Made by a program: the position numbers and the translations under genes. 64,000 nucleotides of DNA from Mixophyes australis (lineage: Eukaryota; Chordata; Amphibia; Anura; Limnodynastidae): contig JAVHZZ010000003.1 of the NCBI GenBank assembly GCA_036250195.1, positions 39,591,835 through 39,655,834 on the forward strand, read 5' to 3'. The first letter of the stretch is position 1, and the number at the start of each line of letters is the position of its first letter. Under the pieces are notes generated by a model. The model saw only the letters and a list, made by a program, of their open reading frames with translations. It did not search any database and had not been told where the DNA came from. Positions 11,857 to 23,797 of the stretch are shown here, in pieces.

Positions 11857-12251
11857 ATAGAGGGTTTCTTTAGTTGGCCAGTGTGAACTAATCACTGAAG
11901 ACGGGTGAGGGTGTTGTTTCATAGTGCACCTTGGGTAAGTGGTATGCACAAATATCAACACAGGGTTCTTTCATCTCAATGGCCATGTGCAGCACACATA
12001 GGAGACACAGCTGCAGCTACTTTCTGTGTTTCCTTGAATGTAGTTGACCACTTTTATGAAGAACATTATTTTTTGGAACCTTGTGCAGCAATTTAATAGG
12101 AGTAATTCCCTGTACCGCCAATGTTTCCTAAAGAGAGCAGCCTTAGTGTATGAGTTGACTGTCAATAGCGATAACGCCTTAAGCTCCTGAGTACTCACTA
12201 AATGATTCAAAGAAGAATGGACAGGACAAATCTAAATCTAATACAAGACTT

Positions 12252-12429
12252 GGGGGTAAATGTATCAAGCTGAGAGTTTTCCGGTGGGTTTGAAAAGCCA
12301 TTCACATTCTAGCTGTCATTTATTTAGTGCATTCTACAAAATGTTAGCTAGAATCTCATTGGTTGCTATAGGCAACATCTCCAATTTTCAAACCCGACGG
12401 AAAACTCTCAGCTTGATACATTTACCCCC
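12252..12429. mobile_element. Foldback MITE with CCAAT-type core
   Basis: Ends in GGGGGTAAATGTATCAAG and its complement. The outer arms pair ('ctgagagttttcc' with 'ggaaaactctcag'). The core holds 'gctagaatctcattggttgctataggcaac', which recurs in the copies at 13057, 15093 and 27151. It is non-coding. Confidence 0.82.
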
Positions 12430-13056
12430 TGGTATGATTAGTGACATTAGATAAAGGTGTGGACAAGGCATATTTTAAAGGTTTTTCTTATTGTGCTGAA
12501 TGGCCATTTTCACACCGGAAGGGAATTTGGATTTTGCACCAGCTTAGAGTGTAGGCTGTCTTCATGCCTTGTCCTATACTTACTTTTAATGGGACCCACT
12601 TTGTGCCTCCATGTTGTTCTTCTCCAGAGAAACAGATTTTTAGGCACACCGAGCAAGTCTTTATTAAATAAAATATTAAACAGCCACATGTAATGAAAAC
12701 AGCCAGAATGTCCCTTCATTCTCATGATTCATTTAAACCACAAACAAGGCTAAACACAGCAGTATTAAGCATAGGGTGGTTCTAAAGAGGTAGAAGAATA
12801 GACTGATGTAATGTATACACTTTTGCTCAGTGTGCCTAGACACAGTTTTATGTTAAAAAGGCATCTCCGATGAGAGGAGAGTAAGCATGCATCTTGTTGT
12901 GTGCTGGGAGGTCTACACAGGAGCAAGGCATTTTTTAGTGTGCAACAAAGGTGTGTATTAATGGATTCCATTGTCATATGCATTAGCACTATCATTGTAA
13001 CTTGTTTACTCCTCTTCACAATGGCATCAGTCAAGTCATTGCCTATTTCCTCATTA

Positions 13057-13234
13057 AGGGCTACATTTACTAAGCTGTGGGTTTGCAAAAGTGGGGATGT
13101 TTTCCTATAGCAACCAATCAGATTCTAGCTGTCATTTTGTAGAAGGTACTAAATAAATGACAGCTAGAATCTGATTGGTTGCTATAGGCAACATCCCCAC
13201 TTTTGCAAACCCGCAGCTTAGTAAATATACCCCT
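13057..13234. mobile_element. Foldback MITE with CCAAT-type core
   Basis: Near-perfect palindrome with arms of about 85 bp. 'tttgcaaaagtggggatgtt' is mirrored by 'aacatccccacttttgcaaa', and both arms carry the sequence 'ctatagcaaccaatcagatt'. The ends are GGGCTACATTTACTAAG and CTTAGTAAATATACCCC. Confidence 0.82.
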
Positions 13235-13691
13235 AAGACTTGTCCTGTTTTCTTAAATAGTGCTGATAGTCTGTTGATAATTTAGCTACTATATAAATTT
13301 AGGTGCTAAGAACATTGTGGCTACCTTCATTTTAATTGTGATAGCGTTGGATTTTATTATTTCCAGTGCATTGGTTTATTTGCTACACTGGTGTTTTGTC
13401 TTATGGAACAAGAATTAATAAATGGCATATCATTAGATGAAATCAGGAAAGTTTGCACAGCGGAATTAGATCGTTAGTAGTTTCTAAATAGGAAACACCT
13501 TTTACTGTTCATTGTAAGCTGTGCCCTGAATGTAATAATGTTTAAAAGTGAACTTTTACATTCCATTGTGTCTGGTACAAATAATTTGGCTTAGACGTGA
13601 CACTGTTGCCTTACAGTTTGCCATATCTCCAACTGTCATATCTACATATTATAATTAATATAATATTTAAATAAAAGAATAACAAACTGAG

Positions 13692-13731
<40 letters not shown>

Positions 13732-13732
13732 G
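13692..13732. repeat. (ATT)n microsatellite
   Basis: Trinucleotide ATT run of about 41 bp. Confidence 0.95.
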
Positions 13733-13739
13733 TGACAAT

Positions 13740-14005
13740 AATAAATAATTCAAATTTGTGGTTCAAAATTTAGTGTTTGAGTTTGCCATTCGCCTTCTTA
13801 TTAAAATTTTAATTATTAAATATTTTTATTTTTAAACACTATTTAAATAATAAATAAGATGTTTTTGATTATTATTTTTTTTAATTCATTCAGCAAACAG
13901 ACCATGGTCAAACCTGTTTGATTTTCTTGATATTAGCTTGATTTTATTTAATCAATCTAAAATTTGAGAAAGTCACATGTTTGCAGCCAGTTGAAGCATC
14001 CCTAG
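13740..14005 (-). repeat. Dispersed hAT-like repeat, decayed
   Basis: The segment around 'ccatggtcaaacctgttt' is the reverse complement of 'aacaggtttgaccatgctc' near 49692. Its right end 'gaagcatcccta' resembles TAGGGATGCTTC, a common hAT terminus, and the 49556 copy begins near 'gtggagatgctcaa'. No duplication was confirmed. Confidence 0.4.
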
Positions 14006-14009
14006 TTAT

Positions 14010-15090
14010 TACTTTTTACTGGGAGGAACTGCAAATTTATTAACAGAAGGAAACTAATAGATAGAAGCTCTGGATCTACAACTTCCCCTATTTTTGCACT
14101 GAAACTAGTTAATTATCTTTTTATTAGTTGATATAACACTTGTTAATGCACATTATGTGTTGTTTGTCAACGTAATAAATGGGGTTTCCTGCCCTTTACA
14201 TACACAAGTACAGAGCAAAACAAGCAAGAAAATAATAATATTTTTCCCTTTATTTCAATTTAGCCCAGAAGAGTTGATAAAATAATTACTTTATCATTGT
14301 GGCAGTACTAATTTTCCCAATAAACACCAGGTAATTAATTATTAAGGACTTTGCAAAAATATAATCAGCTCTACATCATGCCAGGCAAAATTAATAATTT
14401 CTATTGCAGAGTAATGTAAATTATTCAGCTGTTATAAAAAGGAAGTCGATGCTGAGGTGTATACATTTGCACCATTTGTTTTTCTACTCAATATTAAGCG
14501 AGACAAGTTACAAGCTGTTATGGTATTTAGCACAGCAGGTACCACCAGACAGAGCTTATATTAACAACATGGATCCTGGTGGCAGCTGGAACGAAGACAC
14601 ATACGATACTCGTGACTGTTACCAGCAAGGTCCAGACATGTTTAGTTTTGGCACTCAAGGCTCAGCCATCTGTACAGTACAAGATTCTGCTGTTATTCTT
14701 TATTAAATACTTAAAAATTACCAATACATTTTATTTCCACTGCATTAAAGCATTTTTTCAAACTAAGAAGTTGATCCTGTGTGACTGTATTGTAATGGAT
14801 TATTTATTATAGAATTTATTTATTTTTTTGAAAATGGAAAGCAATGTTGTTTCTTTAAATGAAGGTATTCTGAAAATGCTGTTTGTGAAATGTGATGTAG
14901 AAAATTATTACAGTTCATCCTTTATAACAGTACAAAAAAGTTACATTTACTTGTATTTATCAATGTATTGTTGCAATGCTACTACTCTTTAAAGGGCACC
15001 CCCAGGCAAACGAATATTAATGAAACCTCTCTGTTCATTGGGAACTAAGGCCTAATTTGGGCATCTTCCCCCATAAGCTACAGGAGTGAC
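14010..15090. other. AT-rich stretch, no gene seen
   Basis: Frames of up to 100 codons near 14404-14706 start in AT-rich sequence and show no domain. I see no repeat ends. Confidence 0.5.
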
Positions 15091-15092
15091 TG

Positions 15093-15250
15093 ATTTATCA
15101 AAGCTACTAAAAAGGAACAGTGGAGTGGCTGCCCTTAGCAGCCAATCATATTTTAGCTTGCGTTTATCTAGTGCATTCTAGAAGATGAGAGCTAGAATCT
15201 GATTGGTTGCTATAGGCAACACCTTCACTTTTCCTTTTTATCTTAGTGTT
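15093..15250. mobile_element. Foldback MITE, diverged, CCAAT-type core
   Basis: An imperfect palindrome. 'agcagccaatcatattttagc' on the left mirrors 'gctagaatctgattggttgct' on the right, and the outer parts carry aaaaggaa/ttcctttt. It belongs to the same core family as 12252 and 13057 but is older. Confidence 0.65.
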
Positions 15251-15418
15251 GACACTAGTTAGTGAATAAGCTGCATGTTCATGAATAATGGCGCAGCCAA
15301 TATTATGGCTGCCTCCTCTCTGTGTAGCGTACTGATACACAGATAGACATTAATATTTTGCTGTCTGTAGAGAGCTTTTAGTCATCGTGTTGCTCCTCAA
15401 AGCTAAACCTCATTTTTT

Positions 15419-15545
15419 CATCATCATCATCATTTATTTGTTTGTATCGCGCCACTAATTCTGCAGCGCTGAACAGAGAATGCACTCACATCATTCCCTG
15501 CCCCAATAGAGCTTACAGTCTAAATTCCCTAGCACACGCATAGAG
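15419..15545 (-). mobile_element. V-SINE/L2-tail fragment
   Basis: Minus-strand 3' end of a V-SINE. The (CAT)n run is the complement of the 3' tail, followed by 'gcgccactaattctgcagcgctg' and 'gagcttacagtctaaattccct'. The same tail is seen complete at 57686-58008 and 58711-59080. The 5' tRNA-related part is absent here. Confidence 0.75.
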
Positions 15546-16345
15546 GGGACTTCAATTGGCCGCAAGATATTTTTTAACACCGCGTTAATTCATTTTAATG
15601 CTGTTTTTTAACATTTTTGAGCGGGTTAACTTTACCAGCGATTCAAATCCATTTTTAACACTTCGGTTGTTTTTCATGAAACGGTCCTCTGGCGCTCCAG
15701 TAGAAGGTCTATTGAAAGTATAGGGTTTGTGAGAGCCACCACGTTAAAAGCTATTCAATTGTTTTTTAACATGGCGCGTTAAACAGGCCAGTATGCTATT
15801 TTATCTCGCACCTCTTTGGGGTGTGCTAAAAATTAAAAACCTAAGTAAACCATTTGAAATCATGTAATAATAATTAAAAAAAAGATAAACTATGTTTATC
15901 AGTAATGCATAACATGAAAAAGTTGAGTTTATTTTAAAAAAATAATGAAATAAAAAAATAAAAAACATAAAAAATCACTAATAAATATATTTATGTATGT
16001 TTTTTGTACAAATATGTATGTACTAATGTGTTTTGACATGGTATAGATGATTCTATAGTAAAAAATAGTGAAATAAAAAAATATGCTAAAGAAAGTACTG
16101 TAATGTAGATATTATCAAATAGAATGGTTGTGTAATGCAATCTAATGTATGCAAATGTATGCCAGTCCTTTTTTTTTGTTATACATGACTGCGTTAAACA
16201 CTCCACTTCACTCCCCTAAAAACTCGCAAACACCAATGATTAACACGCGGGGGCAGCGTTACCTCTTTTTCAATTTGCACAAGTTTTAACGCTGCATTAA
16301 CTTAAAACGGTGGGGGAGACATTTTTACAGTTTTCATAAATTACC
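15546..16345. repeat. Possible old DNA transposon
   Basis: The left part has 'ttaacaccgcgttaa' and 'acatggcgcgttaa'; the right part has 'gttttaacgctgcattaa'. Paired TTAACGC-type motifs at the two ends of a segment of about 750 bp suggest a non-autonomous DNA element. No transposase and no clear duplication were found, so this is tentative. Confidence 0.3.
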
Positions 16346-16369
16346 CTTTTTCAAAGAACTAAACAGTAT

Positions 16370-16691
16370 GGGCCTGAGTCATTAAGGAAAGTAAGGCAAG
16401 AAAAAGGAGTAAATGTTCTCCGGGACAAACCATGTTACAATGGAAGGGGTGCAAATTAATTTATTATTTTGCACATAAGATAAATACTGGCTGTTTTTTT
16501 CATCTAGCACACAAATACTTGATAGCTTTAATTTTACACTGAAATTTAAAGTTGAACTAGGACATGCCCTACCCCAATTATAAATATGTGCCTACATTTT
16601 AACTTTACCTCCCCCTCAAATGCAACATGGTTTTGCCCAGATTCAAAGTTACTCCTTTTTTATGCTTTGCTCTCCTTAATGACTCGGGCCC
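16370..16691. mobile_element. MITE with long GGGCCTGAGTCATTAAGG inverted repeats
   Basis: A 322-bp element. The left arm GGGCCTGAGTCATTAAGGA pairs with the right arm read as GGGCCCGAGTCATTAAGGA. Similarity continues inward for about 85 bp ('aaaaggagtaa', 'aaaccatgtt'). Flanking TAT (16367-16369 and 16692-16694) may be a 3-bp duplication, which would suit PIF/Harbinger. The same family, with 'gggcctgattcattaagg', hosts other elements at 29241, 35676 and 40804. Confidence 0.7.
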
Positions 16692-17890
16692 TATATGTTA
16701 TTTAACTTTACATAAAGCATACAAATATTCTCGGACAACAAAAAAAGAATTTTGGAACATAGGAAGAATTAAAAGGGATTTTTTTTAATGTCCAAAGCTG
16801 TTTTCAGAATCTTGCTATGCTTTGGGTGCCTAAGGTAAAATAATAAATAAATAAATAGGTTTTCAAAATTCTGCACACCAAGCAACAAAATAAAAAGTAT
16901 GTGTTAAAAATTTTTACAAAACCCAGAAAAATTTACTTCTCTGTTACAAAACAAAATTCTATATAACAAAAGCAAAAAAAAATTGCAAAGTTTTGCAAAC
17001 AATCCTATAGGTAGATGTCTCTACTAGTCACATGACTATAAAAGGAAGTTTGGATTCACTAAATCCAAAAACTAATTTAATTTATTGTAAATAGGTGCAC
17101 TCAAAAGGAATAAAACAAGTTTGACAGAACGAGGGAGACCCTTTTTAAGTATGGATTAGTTCCAGTGTATTTCTAGCTTTGTAGAGCAGTACAAAAATGA
17201 GATTTAATTTTCAAGAGCAAGATTATTGTAATAAGATAAAGGATATGGGCCGAGAGCGTTTTAGGGGTGCTGCTTGATTTCCAACGGGGTGTACAGACTT
17301 CCATTTTCACTCCATAAAAATGCTTGAAATTTGTGAGAGGTATTGTATCATCCTGTTCTTTCATTGGGATAAATTTTGCAAAATCTTCAAACACATGTAA
17401 TAAAATCAGTCCTAATAATTCTCATGATTCATTTATACCATAGATAGGGCTAAAACAAGCAGTATTTTATGAGAAATATAGGAAACGTTTGTCACACCAT
17501 GGACTACAGCGGTCATTCCATCTTTTCATCAACTTTACCATATCCTGTGGATATAATTATGTTCTTTGTTAATTAAAAAACATTTCTTCTTATATGTGGT
17601 TGGGGGTGTTTAAGAACTTTTATCCAACTGTAATTGCATAGGGACCGAAACCTCCTAGGTTCTTAAATAGAGAAAGGTGGATCAAAACAGCGCAAAGCTT
17701 ACAAATAATACTTACGAATTTACAAATGGTGAATTCCCTATTTCCTGGACTCCCTCCTCGCTCACCACATTCCACAACAAGTGAGCGGCTCCCTCAGCCC
17801 CTTCAACATCACAAATGCTTGTAAGTGATTAAAACTAGGAGTTGCTCTTCATCATCAGGGATTAGGGATCTCATTAACCAGTTTAACCAC
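16692..17890. other. AT-rich stretch, no gene seen
   Basis: No domain-bearing frame and no recognisable transposon ends. Confidence 0.5.
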
Positions 17891-17904
17891 CATTATTCTC
17901 TCTT

Positions 17905-18600
17905 GTGCTTTAACAGACAGTGAGGCACCACCAGCTCAGGAGGGAAGGACTTCACGTGGGTCCTGTCCATCTACACTCCACTAACACCTCCCAGCCAATC
18001 CCAACATCCATGACACCTGCATGGAAGACTTCAAGGTGTTCAAGGATTTCTTGAGCTTGGGATAGATTGGTGTAGTAACCTAATCCATTGTGGTTCCTGC
18101 GCCAGTTCCTTTGACTAAAACGCAATTGCAGTACGCATCCTGTATCCATCTTGCTGCCAGGAACCTCTGCTTCATTCAGAGTTGCTCGTGGATCTGTGTA
18201 CCTGGTGATCCCTTCCAAGTCAGCAGAGAACTTTTGGGCTCTCCGGCAGACCAAAGGATTCCTTGCTATGGTAACATCACCAGCACACTCCCACTCGACT
18301 ACAGCTTGTCCAGGGAACAGCCTAACCTAGCTCATTTCCTGTACAACAAGGCTGTTTCTTTTCCTAACGGAAAAGAAACAGCAGTTTAAGAGCACTGGGA
18401 ATTTATTGAGTGTTATTTGGAGTGTGGTGATCACTTGGGGGGTTTATTTGAAGTATCTTATTTAGTTTGGCTATTGATTGCAATTGATGTTCATCTTTTG
18501 TAATAAAGACAGAGGTGTACCCTTCCTATCTCTATTTGTAAGAGTGATCAGGAACCCCTAGACCCCAGGACCTCTCTCTGGCTTCCTACCCTCGCATCCT
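17905..18600. repeat. Unclassified dispersed repeat (cf. 59100-61470)
   Basis: Sequence around 'ctttaacagacagtgaggca' resembles 'ctttgctaaacagtgaggca' near 59140. Both stretches also contain 'gatcctggtccc'- or 'gggtcctgtcc'-type sequence and end with an 'aataaag' motif (18500; 61400). The class is unknown; the resemblance is by eye only. Confidence 0.35.
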
Positions 18601-19003
18601 GGAATCATCATCATTTATTTAATGAAAGGGGTGTTTCTTAAGTGGTAGCAGGTTTGACTTTCATGTACTTGTTACACTTTTGAATAGTGCACCATTTTCT
18701 ACTAGCTTGTGGAAGCATTTCCCAGTAATAGAAAGTAGCTATGCAACTTGAAGTGTGCCGTACAGACCATTTATACTTACAAAAAGTGGTGGAATCAACT
18801 ATGTTGCAGGGGGTGCAATGTTCATGGAGCTCAGAGAATAGTTTCACCACTGCCTGCACCCACTACCATGTCCAAAACATGGCTTCACTGTGCATGGGGG
18901 GGGGAAGGGTCGCAGAAGGAACCACTCCAAATTTGACTATGGGGCTGAGAGATGTAGTGCTCCACCCCTAGTTTAGAATGAAGGTGTGTTTTGCTATGTA
19001 TAC

Positions 19004-19564
19004 TGTCACGATTCAGGAGTATTTCTTACTGGTTTTGGCACTACTCACCAAAGAGGCGCAGAGTCTAACGTATTCCAGGTCTTCACCAGGAACCCCCGCA
19101 AGGAAGTATGGTCTTAGCTGCGGGAACACGCAGGTCGCGGTCCTCAAATGGAGTAACCAGTGAAGCGATAGAATGGAAGCGGTGTCAGGCAGGCCGGGTC
19201 AGAACTGAGAGATCAGTAGAAGCCACAGAGGAAATCCAATGTCCGTAGTCAGGAGCAAGCCGGGTCAGTTATCAGAAGCGCAGAAGAATGGTCACACTAG
19301 CCGAGGTCAATTCACAGGGAGCACAGAATAGGAAAGGTCAGGAACAAGCCGGGTAATACACAGGAGTCACAGATATAAAGTCGGTGGTGGTGACGCTGAA
19401 CACCACCGCCGGATACTGAGGATCGCGTCCCGTTGCTAGGCAACAGGACGCGCAGCTGCCGGGATCCGGAAGTGACTGTCGGTTGCCTAGCAACCGGCCG
19501 TCTATTGCTGGAAGAGAGCGCCCGTCCCTGTACGGAGGAAGAGGCACAGGGACGGCGCGTGACA
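19004..19564 (-). repeat. 3' LTR of the chromovirus, promoter deleted
   Basis: A 561-bp LTR, TGTCACG to GTGACA. Compared with the other LTR it lacks 98 bp, equivalent to 24177-24274, at the junction after 19382. That deletion removes the TATA box and the inferred start site. It keeps 12 bp ('aacaggacgcgc' type) that the other LTR has lost. The pol frame also runs about 84 codons into this LTR. Confidence 0.92.
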
Positions 19565-22500
19565 GTACCTCCTCTCTCTATTTGTCGGATTGATCTCTCT
19601 TTGAGAAATTGTTTCAATAAACGTGGGGCGTGGAGATCCTCCTTATTCACCCAGGATCTCTCTTCTGGGCCGAACCCTTTCCAGTGAACCAAGAACTGAT
19701 GCCTTCCGTGAAGGATACGGAAATCCAAGATGCGAAATTCTTCGCCTACAGCTGTCTGAATAGGAGCAGGAGGACGGGGCAAGCGATGAAACTTATTAAG
19801 GATTAATGGTTTGAGGAGCGACACATGAATCACATTGTGAATCCTTAGAGAGGGTGGCAGCTGGAGTCTATACGTTACCGGATTGATAACATGTGTGATA
19901 GGGAAAGGGCCAATATAACGTGGAGCCAATTTCTGAGAGGGTACTCAGAGTTTGAGGTTGCGAGTAGACAACCAAACCTTGTCATGGATCTGAAGCAAGG
20001 GAATATTTCTTCTATGACGATCAGCAGCTTGCTTATAACGTTGGGAAGTCTCCTGGAGCTTGTTTTTTGTTTTTTCCCAAATGCGAGAGAAGTCCCGAGT
20101 TAGAGTATCAGCAGCAGGAACTGGAGATGGAATAAGTTAGGGAGGGTGGGCTGGGTTCCATAAACGACATAGAAGGGAGAGGAACCTGAGGATTCGTGAT
20201 GATGAAAGTTATGCGCGAATTCTGCCCAGGGTAGGAGACTAGACCATTTGGATTGGTTCTCTGATGAAAAACATCGTAGAAAGACCTCCAGGTCTTGGTT
20301 AATGCGCTCTGTCTGGCCATTGGTTTGAGGATGATAGCCAGAAGAATATTTGAGTTCAGACCTGAGTATCTTGCAAAAGGCCTTCCAGAACTGTGACACG
20401 AATTGGACTCCACGATCCAAGATGATTTCATGAGGACAGCCATGGAGCCTAAAGATCTCTTTGATGAAGATAGTAGCCAATTGAGATGCAGATGGAAGAG
20501 CAACCAGGGGCATGAAATGGGCCATCTTAGAGAATCTGTCCACCACAACCCAGATAGTAGTAAACCCGTTGCTAATAGGGAGATCGGTGATGAAATCCAT
20601 CGATATGCTTTGCCATGGAAGATCAGGAATAGGAAGTGGTTGCAAAAGCCCAGAAGGGGCTGACCTCGGATTCTTACATCGGGCACAAGTTGCACAGGAA
20701 GCCACGAATTCTCGAACATCGGAATGTAGGGTTGGCCACCAGAATCGTTGCTGTAGAAATTCATATGTCTTCTTGACACCAGCATGTCCAGATAGTTTGG
20801 AGGAGTGTGCCCACCGTAGAGCTTTGGGTCGTAAATTCGTTTCTAAGTAGGAACAACCCCTGGGGGGTGTTCTAGCAGAGGCCCCGGTAAGGGCAATAAT
20901 TCTGGTGGGAGAGATGATGGGAAGAAGCTCCGAGGGAGAACATAGGTCAGAATTGTCGAATGAACGAGAGAGAGCATCTGCACGCACATTTTTGGAACCA
21001 GGATAGTATGTCAGGACTAGATTAAAGCGAGAGAAGAAGGATGCCCATCGTGCCTGACGTGGGTTAAGACACCGTGCTTCACTAATGTAGAGCAGATTTT
21101 TGTGGTCCGTAAAGACTGTCACAGGATGGCGGGAGCCCTCCAGGAGATGGCGCCACTCCTCCAGGGCAGATTTGATCGCGAGGAGCTCCTTGTCGCCAAT
21201 GCCGTAATTCTTTCCGTGACTAAGAAACTTTTTAGAGAAGAACCCACAGGGGAGATGCGGACTAAGTCCGGATTTCTGGAACAGGACTGCCCCTATACCA
21301 ACAGCGGATGCATCCACTTCAAGAAAAAAGGGTTTTAGTTGGTCCGGTTGTGAGAGAACGGGGGCAGACATAAATGATAGTTTAAGCCGGTCGAAGGCCT
21401 CTAAGGCGTCAGGAGGCCAATTTTTAGGATCAGCCGATTTTCGAGTCAGGGCAGTTATAGGAGCGATTACAGAGGAAAAGTTCTTGATGAACTGCCTGTA
21501 GTAGTTGGTAAACCCAATAAATCTTTGGATGGCTTTGGTGCCCTGGGGACGAGGCAAACTAGTAATGGCTGATACCTTTTGTGGACACATGCGCAATCCA
21601 GAGCCTGAAACGATGTATCCAAGAAAAGGGATCTGTTTGACCTCGAAGATACATTTTTCTAGTTTGCAGTACAGTTGGTGGGTGCGTAAACGTGATAAGA
21701 CCTCCTTCACATGACCCCGATGGGAAATTATATCTTGTGAGAATATTAGGATATCGTCCAAATAGACAACAACAAAACAATATAAGACGTCTTGGAAGAC
21801 CTCGTTGACAAAGGACTGGAAGACTGCGGGGGCGTTACAAAGCCAAAAGGGCATAACAAGGTATTCGAAGTGTCCGTCTCGCGTATTGAACGCAGTCTTC
21901 CATTCGTCTCCTTGACGAATACGCACCAGATTGTAGGCCCCTTGTAAGTCCAGTTTGGAAAAGACTTGAGCTCCGCTGATTTTATCGAACAAATCGGTAA
22001 TGAGGGGTAATGGATAATGGTTTTTGATGGTAATTTTATTCAGTTGTCGGTAATCGATACAGGGGCGAAGGTCCCCATCCTTCTTTTTAACGAAGAAGAA
22101 TCCTGCGCCAGCTGGGGACGAAGATTTTCAGAAGAATCCTCGGGATAAATTCTCTGAAATGTATTGTGACATGGCTTGACTCTCGGGTAAAGATAAGAGA
22201 TAAGTCCTGCCACGGGAAATCTGTTTGCCCGGAATCAGTTCAATCGGGCAATCCCAAGGGCGATGAGGCGGCAGGATCTCCGATCTCTTCTTGGAAAATA
22301 CGTCTTTGAAGGCCTGATAGGCCGACGGAAGGGTAGTCTCTTCTGGAACGGTGCGAGTAATACAGACTTGTGGACGAGGGGAGGAGAAGCACTTGTTATG
22401 ACAATGCGGACCCCAGGAGGTAACTTCAGCTCGGACCCAGTTGAGTTGAGGAGAATGGGTTCGAAGCCAAGGAAGGCCCAGAATTAGAGGATTCACAGAT

Positions 22501-22850
22501 TGGGGTAACACAAGGAATTGGATCCACTCTTGATGTAAGGCTCCTACCAATAGCTGAACCGCACTCGTGATGCTGGAGATGATACCGTTGCTGACGCGGT
22601 TACCATCCACGGCCGTGAGTGTAAGCAGTTATGGCAAATCTTGAATGGGAAATCGGAGCAGTGAGGCAAGAGAGGCCAAGATGAAATTCCCTGCGGCACC
22701 GGAATCCACGAAGGCAAAGGTTTGCTGGAGTCCTTTAGTGGTCATAAGCTGGACGGGCATCAGGAACTCGGGATTAGAGGTAGAATAGGGAGTGGAAACG
22801 GCAACTCTTAGGGCGGCCTTCCTTTTACCGTCTAGGAGGAGGCATTTCCC
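19565..22850 (-). pseudogene. Chromovirus pol (protease-RT-RNase H-integrase-chromodomain), broken
   Basis: Reads leftward from the frameshift site. Protease: VDSGA active site near 22700 and ILGLPWL near 22483. RT, RNase H and integrase fill the 630-codon open stretch 21992-20100: RT with LDLQGAY and the YLDD catalytic box (residues 77-80); RNase H with D227, E269 and D296; integrase zinc motif with H396/H403 and C433/C436; catalytic triad D466, D526 and E562 in D-35-E spacing. A GPF-type module and chromodomain (FLVHWKGFGPEERSW) lie near 19660-19930. Breaks seen: in-frame TAA near 22630, TGA near 22126, a frameshift near 20125 and TGA near 19946. In RT the usual PFGL box reads PFWL. Confidence 0.93.
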
Positions 22851-23784
22851 GATCTCTTAGGGCAAAGACTTAATACATGACCAGCCTCTCCACAGTATAA
22901 ACATAATTTCTGCTTGAACTGTCTCTCGCGTTCTTCAGGCGTCAATCTTGAACGGCCAAGCTGCATAGGCTCTTCCGTGGAAGATAGGGGATTTTGAAAT
23001 TGGGGGGCCAGTCGAGGAATACGTCTAGTAAAGGATCTCTCTGAAGTTCTCTCCCTGAAGCGAAGATCGACCCTGATACATAGAGAAATAAGAGAGTCCA
23101 GTTCCGAGGGGAGTTCTCTAGTGACAAGTTCATCTTTGATTCGGTCAGTAAGACCCTGCCAGAAGGTGGCAATGAGGGCCTCATTATTCCACCAAAGCTC
23201 AGAAGATAGGGTGCGGAATTGTACCGCATACTGGCCGACAGACATGGAACCTTGCCGGAGATTTAGGAGACTGGAAGCAGCAGACGAAACCCGACCTGGT
23301 TCATCGAAAACTCTTCGTAACATGTCAATAAAGTAGCCGAACTCTCCAGCAAAGGGTCATTGCGCTCCCATAGCGGTGACGCCCAGGCCAAGGCTTGCCC
23401 ACTGAGAAGAGATATTATAAAGGCCACCTTGGTACGCTCAGAGGAGAAGGCTGAAGAGTTGCACTCAAAGTGGATGGCGCACTGGTTGAGGAACCCTCTG
23501 CACCTCTTAGGATCTCCGATATACTTCTCCGGAGCAGGAATCCTAAGCCCGGTAGACTAAGTCAGGGAGGAAGATGGAGCTACTGCGGCTGCAGCAGAGA
23601 GAGAGGGAGCAACGGAGGGTTCAGCCGGAGGGGGTTGGACTGCCTGCAAGGTGTCTAGCCGTGACATAATTCCTTGGACACACTGGAGTAAACGAGCTTG
23701 GTCTGCCTCCTGCTGTTCCACTCGGCGGCCCAGATGGATGAGGAGATCCTGGGCTGAGGGCTCACCTGTTCCATCTGACGTCAT
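22832..23784 (-). pseudogene. Chromovirus gag, broken
   Basis: Gag (capsid and nucleocapsid), packaging the element's RNA. It starts at ATG 23784, directly against the primer-binding site. The N-terminal part (23784-23560) has a Gln/Leu-rich segment with coiled-coil character and an Ala/Pro/Ser linker. The retrotransposon-gag capsid domain follows, and a CCHC zinc knuckle (CLYCGEAGHVLSLC, CX2CX4HX4C) lies near 22855-22900. It ends at TAG 22832-22834. Breaks: an in-frame TAG near 23557 and a frameshift near 23330. The arrangement resembles the sushi-type gag from which mammalian PEG10 and RTL genes derive; that link is family knowledge, not shown here. Confidence 0.88.
22844..22850 (-). promoter_or_regulatory. 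Slippery heptamer for -1 frameshift
   Basis: Minus-strand G GGA AAT in gag phase fits the X XXY YYZ rule exactly, and 10 nt of gag sequence separate it from the gag TAG. The pol frame is -1 relative to gag and open across this point. PEG10 uses G GGA AAC at the equivalent place (established knowledge). I did not test for a downstream stem or pseudoknot. Confidence 0.75.
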
Positions 23785-23797
23785 GGCCAGAGTATAC
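23785..23797 (-). other. Primer-binding site of self-primed type
   Basis: Just inside the 5' LTR the minus strand reads GT then ATACTCTGGCC. This 11-mer is the exact complement of GGCCAGAGTAT in the LTR (24217 down to 24207), 30 nt downstream of the TATA box. It abuts the gag ATG. No tRNA-type TGG start is present. Confidence 0.75.
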
